Origin: Nannobrachium achirus
Taxonomy: Eukaryota > Chordata > Actinopteri > Myctophiformes > Myctophidae
Direction: 5' to 3'
Length of the DNA: 64,000 nt
Assembly (NCBI GenBank): GCA_963921795.1
Contig: OY997651.1
Coordinates: forward strand, 44,839,828-44,903,827
The position numbers were made by a program, and so were the translations under genes. The notes beneath the pieces were generated by a model that saw only the letters and a list, made by a program, of their open reading frames with translations, had not been told where the DNA came from and did not search any database. Position 1 is the stretch's first letter, and the number at the start of each line of letters is the position of its first letter. Shown in pieces: positions 12,132-22,445 of the stretch.

Positions 12132-12825
12132 GTGGGGGTGGGGGAAACATTTATTCTCCGGTGTGCCGAGATGTAGACCCTCCAGAGACGAAAAAGAACT
12201 CCTGGGTTCTTGCATCATCATACTGAATACCATGAATTTTATTTTATTTTTCTCCCTTTTTTCCGGTCTTTTGCATTTAGTTTCCGCACACTGGAGTGCA
12301 TTTAGCGTTTCAAACGCGTTCAAGGCGCGCGCCGGGCGTACACACACCTGCGCGTGTGCGTGTTTACTATGCGTGCCTGCCTTACAGTGTGTGTGTGTGT
12401 TTCTTTTTTCTTTTCCCTGAGCCCTTGGGGACCGCTGAGCAGCAGGTGTTGCCACTCCTCGGAGTCCTCTCACCGTAATGAGTTCCCAGTCCTCGCAGCA
12501 GCAGCCAGTCTTCACTAGCAAACACATAATGTTTGGCAATCTTTGGGCTTTCAAGGCTTGACTGACTTGTCGTTCAGCCCCCTTGTACTGTACGCATAAG
12601 CTTATGCAGCGTTTGTAATGCATTCCTGCTGGCTGGCTGCTCGGCTTTCCCCCTACTCATGGGTATTCCTGAATGCCTCGGCATTCAAAGTTATCTTCCT
12701 TTCTTTTCTTTTTTCCTTGTTCTCCAGGCGCATGTCTCGGGAGAACAGGATGGTATTTTATCCGTTCAGTCGAGACATACCTAGTTTATCCCGTCATGGT
12801 CGGTAACGCATCTGTGTCACATAAC
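11702..12825. other. Non-coding stretch with a GT tract
   Basis: A (GT)n tract lies at 12103-12132. The 217-residue open frame here has no recognisable domain and runs through the repeat. No exon signals seen. Confidence 0.5.
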
Positions 12826-13040
12826 CACTTCAACCATTATTTTGTTATTCTTTGTCTATTAAAAAATAGCAGATATACAAGCTCATAGCGTGGCACCGAG
12901 TGCCGCGCTGTGAGCTTGTAGATCTGCTATTTTTGAAAAAAAAAGAAAACGTGAAAATGTGTGCAACCCTGGAACAACATATTTTGAGATGGTGTCTGTA
13001 GCCAAATACATATAATTTTGGACGTCCTTGACAAGGTTTT
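12826..13040. mobile_element. Truncated hairpin-bearing MITE (TAACCACTT type)
   Basis: Begins ATAACCACTTCAACCATTAT, carries a GC-rich-loop hairpin at about 12861-12935 and part of the TTTTGAGATGG/GGTCC block of the CAGGGGYGTC core, then ends. Confidence 0.6.
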
Positions 13041-13128
13041 GAAATTTGACTACTAGTTTTGACAAAAGGTTTTGGGATTTGACTACTAGTTTTGACTACT
13101 AGTTTTGACAAAAAGGTTTTGACTACTG
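13038..13128. repeat. Short tandem array of TTTTGACTACTAG units
   Basis: TTTGACTACTAG recurs four to five times with GACAAAAGGTTTTG interruptions. Confidence 0.8.
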
Positions 13129-13866
13129 ATATTAAAGCAACACAAGTGTTTCAGAAAAATGTTAATAACTGATTTAGAATACATTCTGTTGAATCGGCCT
13201 CGGGTCTTAAAGGTTTATATAAGGTACAGTTGTGCGTGCTAACATCCTGATTGGCACTGGTGTAATGAGCAATGCTGACAGTATAGCAGTGGCTTGCAAG
13301 TGTTCTTTTTTTTTTTTTCAGCCAGCTGGGATTGGCAGCGCATGAAGCTCTTCCCTGACACACTTTGAAAAAGTTTCTGATGACAGAAAAAGAAAGAAAA
13401 ACATACAATTCTAAATGTCCCCTCATGGCTGCCAAAAATCACTCCTTTGCGTTTGTAGCCGACGTTCGAGTAGACATTAATAAGGGGAGGTATAACGCAG
13501 CAGTGTTTGCACGTGATACATCTTTTATCAATGTCCTGCTGCTGTCTGCAAGCATAGCCTGCTGGAATCTGGATGTTCCTGTGAAAAAAGACACGGTATG
13601 GTGCATCACGGTACAAAGTACACTCCAAACTGACATACTCTAATGTTGACATGTGCGCTATTAATATCCAGAGTCTGTGAAGTTGGAATATTCGCTATAG
13701 GCTGCAAGCTGCCGACAACATAAATGCCGTCAGTCAGTTACAGTTTACAGTTTACAGACTACAGTTTAGGCATTTAGCAGACGCTTTTAATCCAAAGCTA
13801 CTTACAATAAGCAGGTAATGCATCACTATAATAAGCAAGATAATATGTCAGAACATCAACAACAAT

Positions 13867-15460
13867 ATCGTTGTTGTCGGGTGGAAACCTTGTATGTCCA
13901 AACCGTTCGTTTTGCATTTATCATTTAAAAATGATTCAAACTAGTGAAAACAGCCGATCTACAAGCACACAACGCCTCGCACCTGCTTTTTTCACTACTT
14001 TTGTGCGACAACCTTGTATGATGAAGCAGGGCGAAAGAACGTGCGAACTAACATACAAATTTGAAACTTGGAGATTAGGGATGTGAATCTTGACCACTGA
14101 GGCGATACGATACGCATCACGATACACTCCCAGCGATACGATATAATTGCGATACATTGAAATCTTGCCGATACGATACATCACGATACACCCCTGACCC
14201 CGATACGATGCGATATGATTCACGATATTTTGCGATACACCCCTGGTCCTTACGATGCGATACGATTCACGATTCGGTGCGATTCAACACAATGCAAAGG
14301 ATTTATATTTAAAAAAATTACTAAAAATGCATTACATTTAATTTCCAAACAATTTATTGTTTCACTGTAGTACTAGGCTCTGTCTAACAATCCAACTTAT
14401 TGAAATCTGGGAGAACACTCCTTGCTGGCTGGTAAAATTGTTTGATTAATACTATATCATTATTATATATCATTACATCCTCAACAGGTGGTCAGGGACC
14501 CCTAGGGTCCTCAGAGTTATTTGAGGCGGCCAAATATTAATAGTTAGTTTTTACAGTAACCAATTGAACCCTAGCAAGTAGCAACCCTATGGGGGAACAT
14601 TAGCCAATACATTAACACTTATTGAGGGTTTAAGAGGTTGCGTTGTGAGCTTGTAGGTCTGCTATTTAGGTGCGTGCGCGACACCGTCGAGCTGCCAAGT
14701 ATAAATCAGGCTCCAGCCTCTCTTTGCAGAGGGAACAGCAGCAGCAGAAGAGTGTTCTGCCTGCTACAGTAACAAGTTGTGAAACAGTGTCAAATACTTT
14801 GTTTTAATCGCTAGCTGCACGCCCAGTATCGTTGTTGTAGTTCATACGTGTGTGTAGTTAAAGCGTGGAAGTTTCTGCTTTGTTTAAATCAATTCCGTCG
14901 CAGACTCGACAAGAAGAACAAACGGGTGTGGAATGTGGATCATAATATCACGCAGCGTGCTCCAGTCCAGTGACACAACAACGGATCACATCAGCGAACA
15001 TTGGACAGGGATGTTATAAAGCTAAACGTGGTACTAATCTTGCATTTAACCAGTGGGCTCACGAGTGCTGTCTGTCTGTCTGTCTCTGCATTCCGTCGGG
15101 TCGGGTGTTCACTGCGCTCCGCTGAGTAGAGCAGAGCAGCCAGGTGCTGCTGTAAAAGACGCATGTCTTTAGAGTCGCTACAAGTGCTTTTTGGGGGAGG
15201 GCTGATGGGGCATTCAATGCGCCTCGGAAACACAGTATAGAATGAAATACTATTATGCAAAAACCGATCCAACCGTGGAATGTACCGATCCAGGTCACTC
15301 ACGATACGATACATCACGATTCCAGCCGTCAATTGTACCGATCCACCCTGAATGAACCGATTCACTCGTATCGCGCACGTTTGTATCGCGATTACGATCC
15401 GTACCGGTATATCTTCGCATCCCTATTGGAGATACGAGGTTTCCACCCGACAACAACGAT
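13867..15460. mobile_element. Inverted-repeat element (GTTGTCGGGTGGAAACC ends) inserted in the LINE
   Basis: The terminal 29 bp at each side are inverted copies with one mismatch, beginning ATCGTTGTTGTCGGGTGGAA. A half-hairpin remains near 13945-13985. The copy is itself split by the hAT at 14076-15425; without that insert it would be about 250 bp, the family's usual size. Confidence 0.85.
14068..15433. mobile_element. hAT element with TAGGGATG ends and perfect 8-bp TSD TTGGAGAT
   Basis: The body 14076-15425 begins TAGGGATGTGAATCTTG and ends CGCATCCCTA. TTGGAGAT flanks it at 14068-14075 and 15426-15433. Both ends carry clusters of CGATACGATACATCACGAT steps. The 1.35-kb interior has no transposase frame. 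It includes a GTATAAATC box near 14700 and a half-hairpin near 14640-14670. Confidence 0.93.
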
Positions 15461-15806
15461 GTAACAAATGCATAGGATTATCAATCTAGAAAAAAACAAT
15501 AACATAGGTAGACCATGCACCTAATCAGTAAAAAAAAACGTTTCTAAGAACCTAAAAGATGCCAACTACCTTCATGTATGGTCATTGAGCGATACAGTAG
15601 TGCTATGGGTTTAGGTGGAGTCTGAGAGGTGAGTCTTCAGTCCACGGCGGAAGCAAGGGAGTGAGTCTGTAGTTCTAAGTGCGACAGGGAGTTTATTCCA
15701 CAGTTTGGGGGCCAGGACGGCAAAGTGTCTAGGACGAGTGGATTTTTGTCCTGGGGTTTTTAGCGAGGGTTCTGTCAGCATCCCTGTGATGCCTGATGCT
15801 GTCCAA

Positions 15807-16245
15807 CAGGGGTGGACTGGGTATCTGGCATACCGGGCATATCCAGTGGGCCGAATATACAAGTGGGCCTGTGGGCATTTTTTGCCACCATTTTAGGATA
15901 GTTACAGTAATTTGGGGTCTGGGCGGCCAGTAAGCGGAATCCTTCAAGTAGCACCGGCCCACAGAGCAGAGAGACATGACATGATTGGCCCACTGGTGTC
16001 TATCATCTGAATACTGGCCTAGCATCCGGCTCGAAGGACCAATGCTGGGGAGAACTAATATATATAGTTCAGAATGTATGGAGTGCTGGTAGCAGACGTG
16101 AGTCTACTGCGGCCCAGGAGTCCCACCCAAACATTAACAGCTGACCCACAACGCGTCACTGCCTCAACGCGTTGTAGATCTTCTATGTTCGGTCGGCGCC
16201 GGTTGTGGTCGGCCAGTCTGGGCCAAGATGCCAGGGCAGAATTTA
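15807..16245. mobile_element. hAT-like element with CAGGGGTGGACTGGG end, degraded right side
   Basis: Begins CAGGGGTGGACTGGGTATC immediately after the LINE fragment. CTGGGCCAAGATGCCAGGG near 16215 matches the opposite end of the better-preserved copy at 54777-55147, but the terminal bases on this side are lost. Confidence 0.65.
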
Positions 16246-16483
16246 TGACCCATTCAGGCAGTTCCTACAGCATAGCCTACGTGTGATTTGTTGCCACTGG
16301 CAGGTGAAAAATTACATTTCCGACCCCGCTCCTACCCCCTCCCTGCCAGCCCGGGACAGCTGATGTCGGAGGCCACCTGTCCCTCCCACACCGTGGCTTG
16401 GGCCAGAGGTTATCGTGCCCTGGGTGTCTGTGTCCACCACCCCTCCAGCAAACATAAACTGCCCCTCGTGTGTTACAGTAGAT
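16246..16483. other. Non-coding, nothing recognised
   Basis: No gene or repeat identified. Confidence 0.5.
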
Positions 16484-16752
16484 TAACCACTTCAATCGGG
16501 CCATTTGAAAATACCCGATCTACAAGCTCACAAAGTGTTGCGATGTGACACATTGTGAGCTTACACATAGATCTGCTATTTTCAAAAGATTTGTATACAC
16601 TTGAAGCAGGACCTTTCAGCTTTCGGTACTTTAAGCACATTTTGATGCCACTACTTTTGTACTTTTACTTTTTACTTGTAACAGAGCATCGCTACATCGC
16701 AGTATCGATTATTTTACTTAAGTAAACCATTTGAGTGCTTTGTCCACCACTG
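16484..16752. mobile_element. Partial CAGTGGTGTAAA-type hAT with hairpin
   Basis: GATTAACCACTTCAATCGGG leads into a hairpin at about 16504-16584, then TACTTTTACTTTTTACTTG steps and a CCACCACTG right end. The left end was not found. Confidence 0.6.
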
Positions 16753-17061
16753 AGTCCATCCAGTGCCCTTTCCTCTTCATCAGAGCAGAGAAGAGCATCT
16801 CTTTGCTTTTCTCTCTTATCTGCCATTCCTCTTCATGCCTCCTGCTCTCTCCACAAAGCAAAGCGGTGACTGCCCGTCCCCAACCCAGATCTCTATCAGC
16901 TGTGATTTATCCGATATGCAATATCACTTCACCCCCACCCCTCCCTGTCCCCCTCTTCACTTTCTCCTCTGCCTTTTCTATTCCTCCTCCTGCATGCTGG
17001 TCCTGTCTATTCTGGTCCCTCCATCCTCCCACACTCCTCTCCTCTCCTCTTCTCTCCTCTC

Positions 17062-17476
17062 CAGGCACGTGCACGCCTAGACATCGGAAGGGGGCTTGAG
17101 CCCCTGCCCTTTTATCCTTCTGTAAAAAAGTGCCCTTTCCAGAACATAAATGCATTTTTTTACTATAGTGAAAGAAATGCAAATGCCCTCTTCCCATGCC
17201 TTACCTGAAGGCAACATTCAAGAGAATTGGCTTGTCCGAACCCTCCTGAACTTGAATGCAGCATCTTATGCTGAAAGAATTGCCCTCACTGTGTAGAAAT
17301 CCATGCCGTTAAGCCACATCTCCAGTATTGACTTTATTATATGCTTAGTTCAGTGTGGTATCAAGCACTGAAAATAGCCAACCTCCTCACAATGCGTCGC
17401 TATTTTCATATTTTCACCAAAAGGCCCTTTTAGAAATGTCAGCCCCTGCCTCTCTAACTTTCTCTGCACGTCCCTG
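17062..17476. mobile_element. hAT element with CAGGCACGTGCA / TGCACGTCCCTG ends
   Basis: The ends are inverted with one mismatch. Flanks CTCCTCTC and CTTCTCTC agree at 7 of 8 positions, although the target is low complexity. A degraded hairpin lies at about 17368-17420. The body matches the composite at 27863-29647, including GAAAGAAATGCAAATGCCC. Confidence 0.8.
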
Positions 17477-17516
17477 CTTCTCTCCATCGCCTCGTCTTTC
17501 CCCTGCCAGTGGCTCC

Positions 17517-17520
17517 ATCC

Positions 17521-17556
<36 letters not shown>

Positions 17557-17673
17557 GCTCTCTCTCTCGCTCTCTCTCGCTTCATTCCCTCCTCCCTCCC
17601 TCTCTCAATCATCTGCTGTTCCTTCTATGTTTCTCACTCATTGTCACTCCCTCTCTCTCTCTCTCTCTCTCTC
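17517..17673. repeat. (CTGT)n and (CT)n tracts
   Basis: CTGT tetranucleotides at about 17517-17557, then CT-rich DNA with a pure CT run at about 17650-17673. Confidence 0.9.
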
Positions 17674-18293
17674 CTTCTTTCTCTCTACCTATTAACTACC
17701 ATTCTCTGCCTCTGCCCTCTTTTTGGGGGGCAGAAATAGCCAGAAAAGTACACGCTGTGCAAGGAGAAACGAAAGACGAGTTTGAAGGTTTTTTTTTTCT
17801 TCCTTTATTAAAAAAGAAAAAAAGTGCAGAGTGTTTGCAGAGGGTAAGATGTTCTAAGAAAGAGGAGTGGACGAAAGAAACGAAGAAGGGGGAACACGTG
17901 CGATGAGGCAACGAGAGAGAGAGAGGGGAAGGTCCCTCGTTAATTTTGCCAGCGACTGAATTATTCATAATCGTCGGAGACTCCTCCTGATCCCCCCCTG
18001 TGAGCGGGTGTATAATTTACAAGCACGCTTGTGTTTGTGTGAGGAGGGGAGGGGTTGTGGGTGTGTGTGTACGTGTACGTGCGGTGATTGCACAACCGCA
18101 CGTCTCTCTCTACTTTATGTGAAGAGCGTCTGCATGTGACAAGTGTTGTGGAAATTGAGAGAGCGCGGCCGGCAACACAAAAACCCGCCCACGTTCCCTC
18201 GCTCTCTCGTCTCGAGGAGGAGGACGCGGTTTGGCTTTGCACAAGCTGTTGTTTATGCTGGACATGCACTGTCCTCAAATATGTCGTCCCCGC

Positions 18294-18404
18294 GTGTATG
18301 TGTGTGTGTGCGCGCGTGTGTGTGTGTGCGCGTGTGTGTGTGTGTGTCCACACAGCAAACAACATCCTATACCCCCTCCTTCCCTCCTCCTACCATTACT
18401 CTCA

Positions 18405-18488
<84 letters not shown>

Positions 18489-18502
18489 TCTCTCTCTCCT
18501 CC
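18294..18502. repeat. Composite microsatellite (GT)n-(CT)n-(CA)n upstream of the beta promoter
   Basis: GT/GC run at 18296-18350, CT run at about 18410-18442, immediately followed by CA at about 18444-18485. The GT and CA blocks are complementary inverted tracts about 100 bp apart. Confidence 0.92.
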
Positions 18503-18699
18503 TCTCTGCACTCTTCTAAGAGACCATCTATCGCCGTCCTCCGGCTTGTGCATTCAAAGCAGCGCGAGCGCCGTCAGACGCTTATAGCTCCCCTGCTCGG
18601 CTTCCTTCATCCCCTGCTTCAGATATTCCGATTTTTTTGGGTGGCTTTCGTATTTTCCTTTTCCTGCGCTCCTTCAGACGGAGCTCTCTTGCACGAGTG

Positions 18700-18743
18700 A
18701 GTGCGTGCGTGTGGGGGAGAGAGAAAGAGAGACAGACCGACCA

Positions 18744-18779
<36 letters not shown>

Positions 18780-20660
18780 TGGGGGCTAGGAGCCGCGCAC
18801 CGTGTGCGAGAGAAGGAAGGATGCGCTCAGTGCTGCAGCTTCTGATTCAATTAGCATGAATTTCACAGCAGCCGTAGAGGCAGCATCAGCATCAGCTCCG
18901 GCAGCAGCAGCAGCAGCAGCGGCAGCGGGATCGTCAGAGCTTCTGAGCCTGCAGCCAGCAGCGGCAGGAGGAGGAGAAGTGTGTGTCAGAGGGGATCTGC
19001 CGAGAGGACCCTGCCGCGATCTGCCCGCCTGCAGCCCGTTCCTCCCCGCACAGTGAACAAGAAAGGGAAAAAAAAACTGTGACCCCCACCTGAAAGAGGA
19101 CTTAAGAGGGAAGACGGTGCAGGGAGCAACGGTCTTAATTGTCGTCAGAGGAGAATCGGAGGATAATAAAAAGGGGATCCAGGAGGCTTGTTTTTTGTTC
19201 TTTTCTTCCTCTCCTTCCGTTGCAAGTGGGGAAGAGAGAGAGAGAGAGAGGGAAAAGGGGGGGGTGATTGGAGCGTTGCTGTGTTGAACTGGACCAGCCA
19301 ACCCGAGGGGGAGGTGGAGGAGGAGGGACACACATCACTTGGATGCTGGTTCAAAGCATCGGTTCTCTCGGTTGGGGTCCGGCCGTACCGCGACGACCAC
19401 GACGCACCCTGCGTTGCCTGAACTGTTATTGATCCACTCGGTCGGGGCGTAAGAGAAGAAGAGGAATTTGCCGTGCTTTGGAAATAGCCGTTTGCCGTTT
19501 TGGGGAGCATTTTTTCCTTCTTTTCCTTCCCCGTCTCCTCCTCCTCCTTCCCTTCCCTTCGTTTACCGTTTGCACTTGCTACTCGTCCGTTCGTCCGTCC
19601 TTGTTTTTCACCACTTTTTGCTGCAGACTGCGAGGCTCCCTGCGAGAGCGCCACCAGGGATTTAGAAAAAAAAAGCCCTGGAAGCTGAGACGGACGGGAT
19701 CCATCTCGGCAACCGCGTCCTCTCCTCCTCTATCTCTCTCCCTCTCTTTGCTCCCTTCGCTTCTCTCTCTTCCCCGACTGAATTTTCTGCCTCCGTTGAA
19801 GTTGTGTCTTCCGTCCTGCGAGCCAGCCCTGGAGGGGATGATGATGATGATAGTGGATGATTCTGCCTCCATGATGATGGGGGTCCGGGTTATGGATGTA
19901 TAGAGACCCTCTGAAGCCCCCTGCTTCCCCCCCACCCCAGCAGCAGCAGCAGTCAGCCGACCTCGTCGACTCGAGCAGCGAGGAACTGTAGAGAAGAAAT
20001 ACTGCGTTAATTATACCTCCAGTGGCCCGAGATGGAGCTTTACGTTTTGTAATCAGCGGCTGGGCCACCCTCCGATTTATCGCTGACTGCTTCACACATC
20101 AGGCTGCCCCAAGGGGTATTTGTTTTCTGGGGTGTCAAGGAGGTTGCCTTATCAAAGGTCCGATATTATAATAAGCTTGCGTGACAGGGGTTTGGATGTC
20201 TTTTTTCTTTTTTTTTCTAAGGCAGGGGTGATTGCCGTTTCGCCGTTCTCGAGGATTGTGTAAGGAAGCTTCTGGATATCGACGCCGGACTCTGAGGATT
20301 TTTTTTGGGATTCCTTTCTCGGAAGGATTTTGTATTTTTGTTTTTGTTTTTTTCGGTTGGCTGGGCGTTTTTTTCCGTGGGATTTCCGCAAGAGGATCGT
20401 GCCTTTTTTGCTTTCTTTCTTTCTCTCTCTCTCTCTCTCTTCTTTCTCTCTTTCTTTCTCTTTCTCTCTCTTTTTTCTTGCCCTGGCTGATTTTTTTTCC
20501 TTACATTTTTAACACATTTTCTTCTCTTCTCCCGGGCTGGAACAAGGGGGACCATGGGCCCCGGATCCGTCTAGAGATGCTCACTTCCTGTTTCTATCGC
20601 TTGAGGGGGAGGGGCCTAAGCTTCCCCCTCCTCCTCCTCCCTTTAGGCCCCGCCCCCGTC
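18700..20660 (+). promoter_or_regulatory. Putative neurexin-2 beta promoter and 5' leader
   Basis: This 2-kb stretch before the beta exon is the longest section in the window with no recognised transposon. It is dense in GA/CT runs (for example 18743-18778 and 20420-20470), GCAGCAGCAG tracts and CpG-bearing sequence. Beta-neurexins are known to start from an internal promoter with a long leader, and the position fits. No TATA box stands out and the transcription start cannot be placed. Open frames inside it (poly-Ala near 18.9 kb and others) look like compositional artefacts. Confidence 0.45.
20553..20573 (+). promoter_or_regulatory. Upstream mini-ORF with strong Kozak context before the beta start
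   Basis: ACCATGGGC at 20550-20558 is a near-ideal Kozak start. It opens a six-codon frame (MGPGSV) that stops at TAG 20571-20573, four bases before the next in-frame ATG of the beta frame (20577). If transcribed in the leader it would favour reinitiation downstream. Function is inferred only. Confidence 0.5.
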
Positions 20661-20964
20661 ATGGAGGAGCGGCGGGTGGAGGCAGCAGAAGAGGTGGAGT
20701 TGGCGGCGGAGGTGGAGGTAGACGCCAACGGGCAGGTGGTGCCCAGGCAGCAACAGCAGGCCACGCCTGCCATCTGGTCCAGCCCCGCCTACCTGTTCAG
20801 GCTGGTGCTGTCCCTGGCCCTGCTGGTGTTCCCCTGCCCGGCGGTGGCGGCGCGCGTCTCCTCCTCCCTCAGCACCACCCACCACGTGCACCACTTCCAC
20901 AACAAGCACGGCACCGTGCCCATCGCCATCAACCGGATGCCCTTCCTCACCCGCGGGGGCCACG
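20661..20964 (+). CDS. nrxn2: Neurexin-2 beta-specific first coding exon
   Basis: Encodes the N-terminus of neurexin-2 beta, a single-pass presynaptic adhesion protein whose extracellular LNS domain binds neuroligins and LRRTMs. The exon gives 101 codons plus one base. Residues 2-21 are strikingly acidic, 43-60 are hydrophobic (AYLFRLVLSLALLVF), with likely signal cleavage after PCPAVA near residue 63. The mature start ARVSSSLSTTHH and the histidine-rich VHHFHNKHGTVPIAINRMPF then agree with mammalian neurexin-2 beta as I recall it; beta-1 and beta-3 differ here. The exon ends CACG/GTAAGG, a consensus donor in phase 1, as needed to join the shared LNS exon. ATG 20661 (gtcATGG) is preferred; an in-frame ATG at 20577 would add 28 residues. 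The downstream exons are not in the window. Which teleost paralogue (2a or 2b) cannot be told. Confidence 0.9.
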
Positions 20965-20970
20965 GTAAGG
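20965..20970 (+). promoter_or_regulatory. Splice donor of the beta first exon
   Basis: GTAAGG directly follows the histidine codon plus one base, giving a phase-1 junction. Reading through continues open to a stop near 21077, so retained-intron transcripts would carry an unrelated tail of about 37 residues. Confidence 0.85.
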
Positions 20971-21067
20971 ACAGCCCTCCCTCCCTCATCATCCTCCTCG
21001 CGGCTTTCGTTATATTCTTCGAGACACGCATTACGGGGTATTTCGTGGTGCTTCCGTGTTGGTCAGT

Positions 21068-21225
21068 TGGTGTGTGAATGTGGGAAGTGAGGACGCTGGC
21101 GTTGACTGTTCGCCGCTTCACTTCCCATTGTATGAATGAATGGACCGTTGTAAAGCGCTTTGAGTTCGCAACTTGCGAACTTGCGAAAAGCGCTATAAAA
21201 AAGCAATCCACTGTTATTATTGTTA
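21068..21225 (+). mobile_element. LINE/SINE 3' tail (AAAGCGCTTTGAG ... AAAAGCGCTATAAAA type)
   Basis: TTGTAAAGCGCTTTGAGTTC then GAAAAGCGCTATAAAAAAGC and a TTATTATTGTTAT end match the 3' tail shared by many L2-like fish retroposons. It starts about 100 bp downstream of the beta exon donor. Confidence 0.5.
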
Positions 21226-22110
21226 TCGGTTGGCTGAGTCCGTCGTTGCTTCTCCGGGGTGTTACGACACACAGCTTTCGGCATTGGAATTTAAAATTGC
21301 GGAATGTACGCGGTGTTGCATTATAGGGGTTTATTTCATTATAACGCCACATGTGGTGAAGTATTGTAAGTGGAGGTAATTGCAACAACCACCGATCTGG
21401 CGAAGTGTGAAAACGGGACCGCCTAACCTTCCTGCGATTGTGCCAATAATATATTCTTTGAGATTCAAACAAGAGAATCAAGAATCAAGTTGATCGCCAT
21501 CCCCTATTCACTCATACTAGGACATGACGTCTGTGTAGTCAGAAGAGTAACCCCCAGAGTCCGTCCCCCCCCCCCCCCCCCCCCCCTGCTCTCATGGGGT
21601 TTGGCAAACCCGATGTGTTGATTTTGAACAAGTGCTTTGGCCCTCTGAGTGACACGAGGTTGTGCACTGTGCGTGTGGCTTTTGACTGAGAGCAATGACA
21701 CAGGCTTAAGGGGGTCAATGGGAGTCAATTATACTGAAGGGTAGTTGATTTGCGCTCGGCGAGCAGGAGTGCGTGCGTATCAACACATGCGTGAGTATAC
21801 ACAGCAGGCAATTGGTTCATTCATCTATCGATTGTGGTCATGGCTTGCTAAGTCCCATCAAGGCCCCTGGCCTAAGACCTCATTGGCTGGGCACCCCAAG
21901 GGGCCCCTGGTGTCTTGATGCATTGGCCCCTCCAGGAACGGCAGGAGGTTGTTTTCTTTTTTAACGTCAGCCATCTTTCCCCTCTGGGATTCCTCACTGC
22001 CTCCTGGGACTCCATATGAACGACGTGTTTTGAATGGAGTGGCCATCTTTTGGTGCTGCTAATGTTGGGGAGAGAGGCCAATTTAACCACTACTGTGTGC
22101 ACCTATTGAC
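21226..22110. other. Intron, poly-C run only
   Basis: A 23-bp poly-C run occupies 21565-21587. Nothing else recognised. Confidence 0.5.
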
Positions 22111-22160
22111 CTGGTGTCCCTCAGGGCTCTATAATAGGACCACTACTTTCTTTCTCCCCT
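22111..22160 (+). pseudogene. LINE reverse-transcriptase motif remnant (GVPQGSIIGPLL)
   Basis: From 22113 the + strand reads GVPQGSIIGPLLSF, the conserved block preceding the catalytic YADD in LINE reverse transcriptases. A TGA lies two codons upstream and no YADD follows, so only a small fossil remains. Confidence 0.6.
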
Positions 22161-22445
22161 ACCTGACTACACATCATCTCTTCGAAAACAGATTGTCCAC
22201 AAGACCCTAGAATAGGGGCGCTATAGCACTGTAGGGCTCTTGTGATTAAACTCAAATACATTGTCCACAACCCCCAGAATAGGGGAGCTATTAGGGCTCA
22301 CCAAATCTCTTCGAAAATAGATCATCCACAAGCTCACAACACATTGTGAGCTTGTAGATCAGCAATTCCTTTTCTTACTGATCGTTCTCCCCAGAATAGG
22401 GGGTAGGGCTCTTGTGATTAAACTCAAGTAATCACCAATGCGTAG
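22161..22445. repeat. Imperfect duplicated block with a hairpin
   Basis: AGGGCTCTTGTGATTAAACT occurs at about 22233 and 22407, each after CCCAGAATAGGGG-like text. Between them is a short hairpin family member at about 22313-22366. Confidence 0.6.

Larger units (their letters stand above)
13735..15806 (-). mobile_element. 5'-truncated LINE on the minus strand, split by nested transposons
   Basis: The + strand motif CATTTAGCAGACGCTTTTA at 13770 is the antisense 3' end of a common fish LINE, preceded by a TACAGTTTACAGT tail. The other half, 15461-15806, reads on the minus strand as an ORF2 C-terminus with PKLWNKLPVALRTTDSLPCF followed by FRRGLKTHL, a pattern shared by many L2/CR1-like LINEs. 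The gap is filled by the inverted-repeat element 13867-15460. No reverse-transcriptase core is present, so this is a dead fragment. Confidence 0.75.

Noticed and set aside
11767..12420. 217-codon + strand frame
   Set aside because: Low-complexity ends (GT tract), no recognisable domain, no exon-like boundaries.
15611..15862. 83-codon minus-strand frame taken as one protein
   Set aside because: It fuses two repeats: the first about 29 codons come from the CAGGGGTGGACTGGG element, and only the remainder is LINE ORF2 tail.
18802..19056. 84-codon + strand frame with poly-alanine
   Set aside because: Produced by GCAGCAGCAG tracts in the presumed 5' leader; no known domain, and the minus-strand frame mirrors it.
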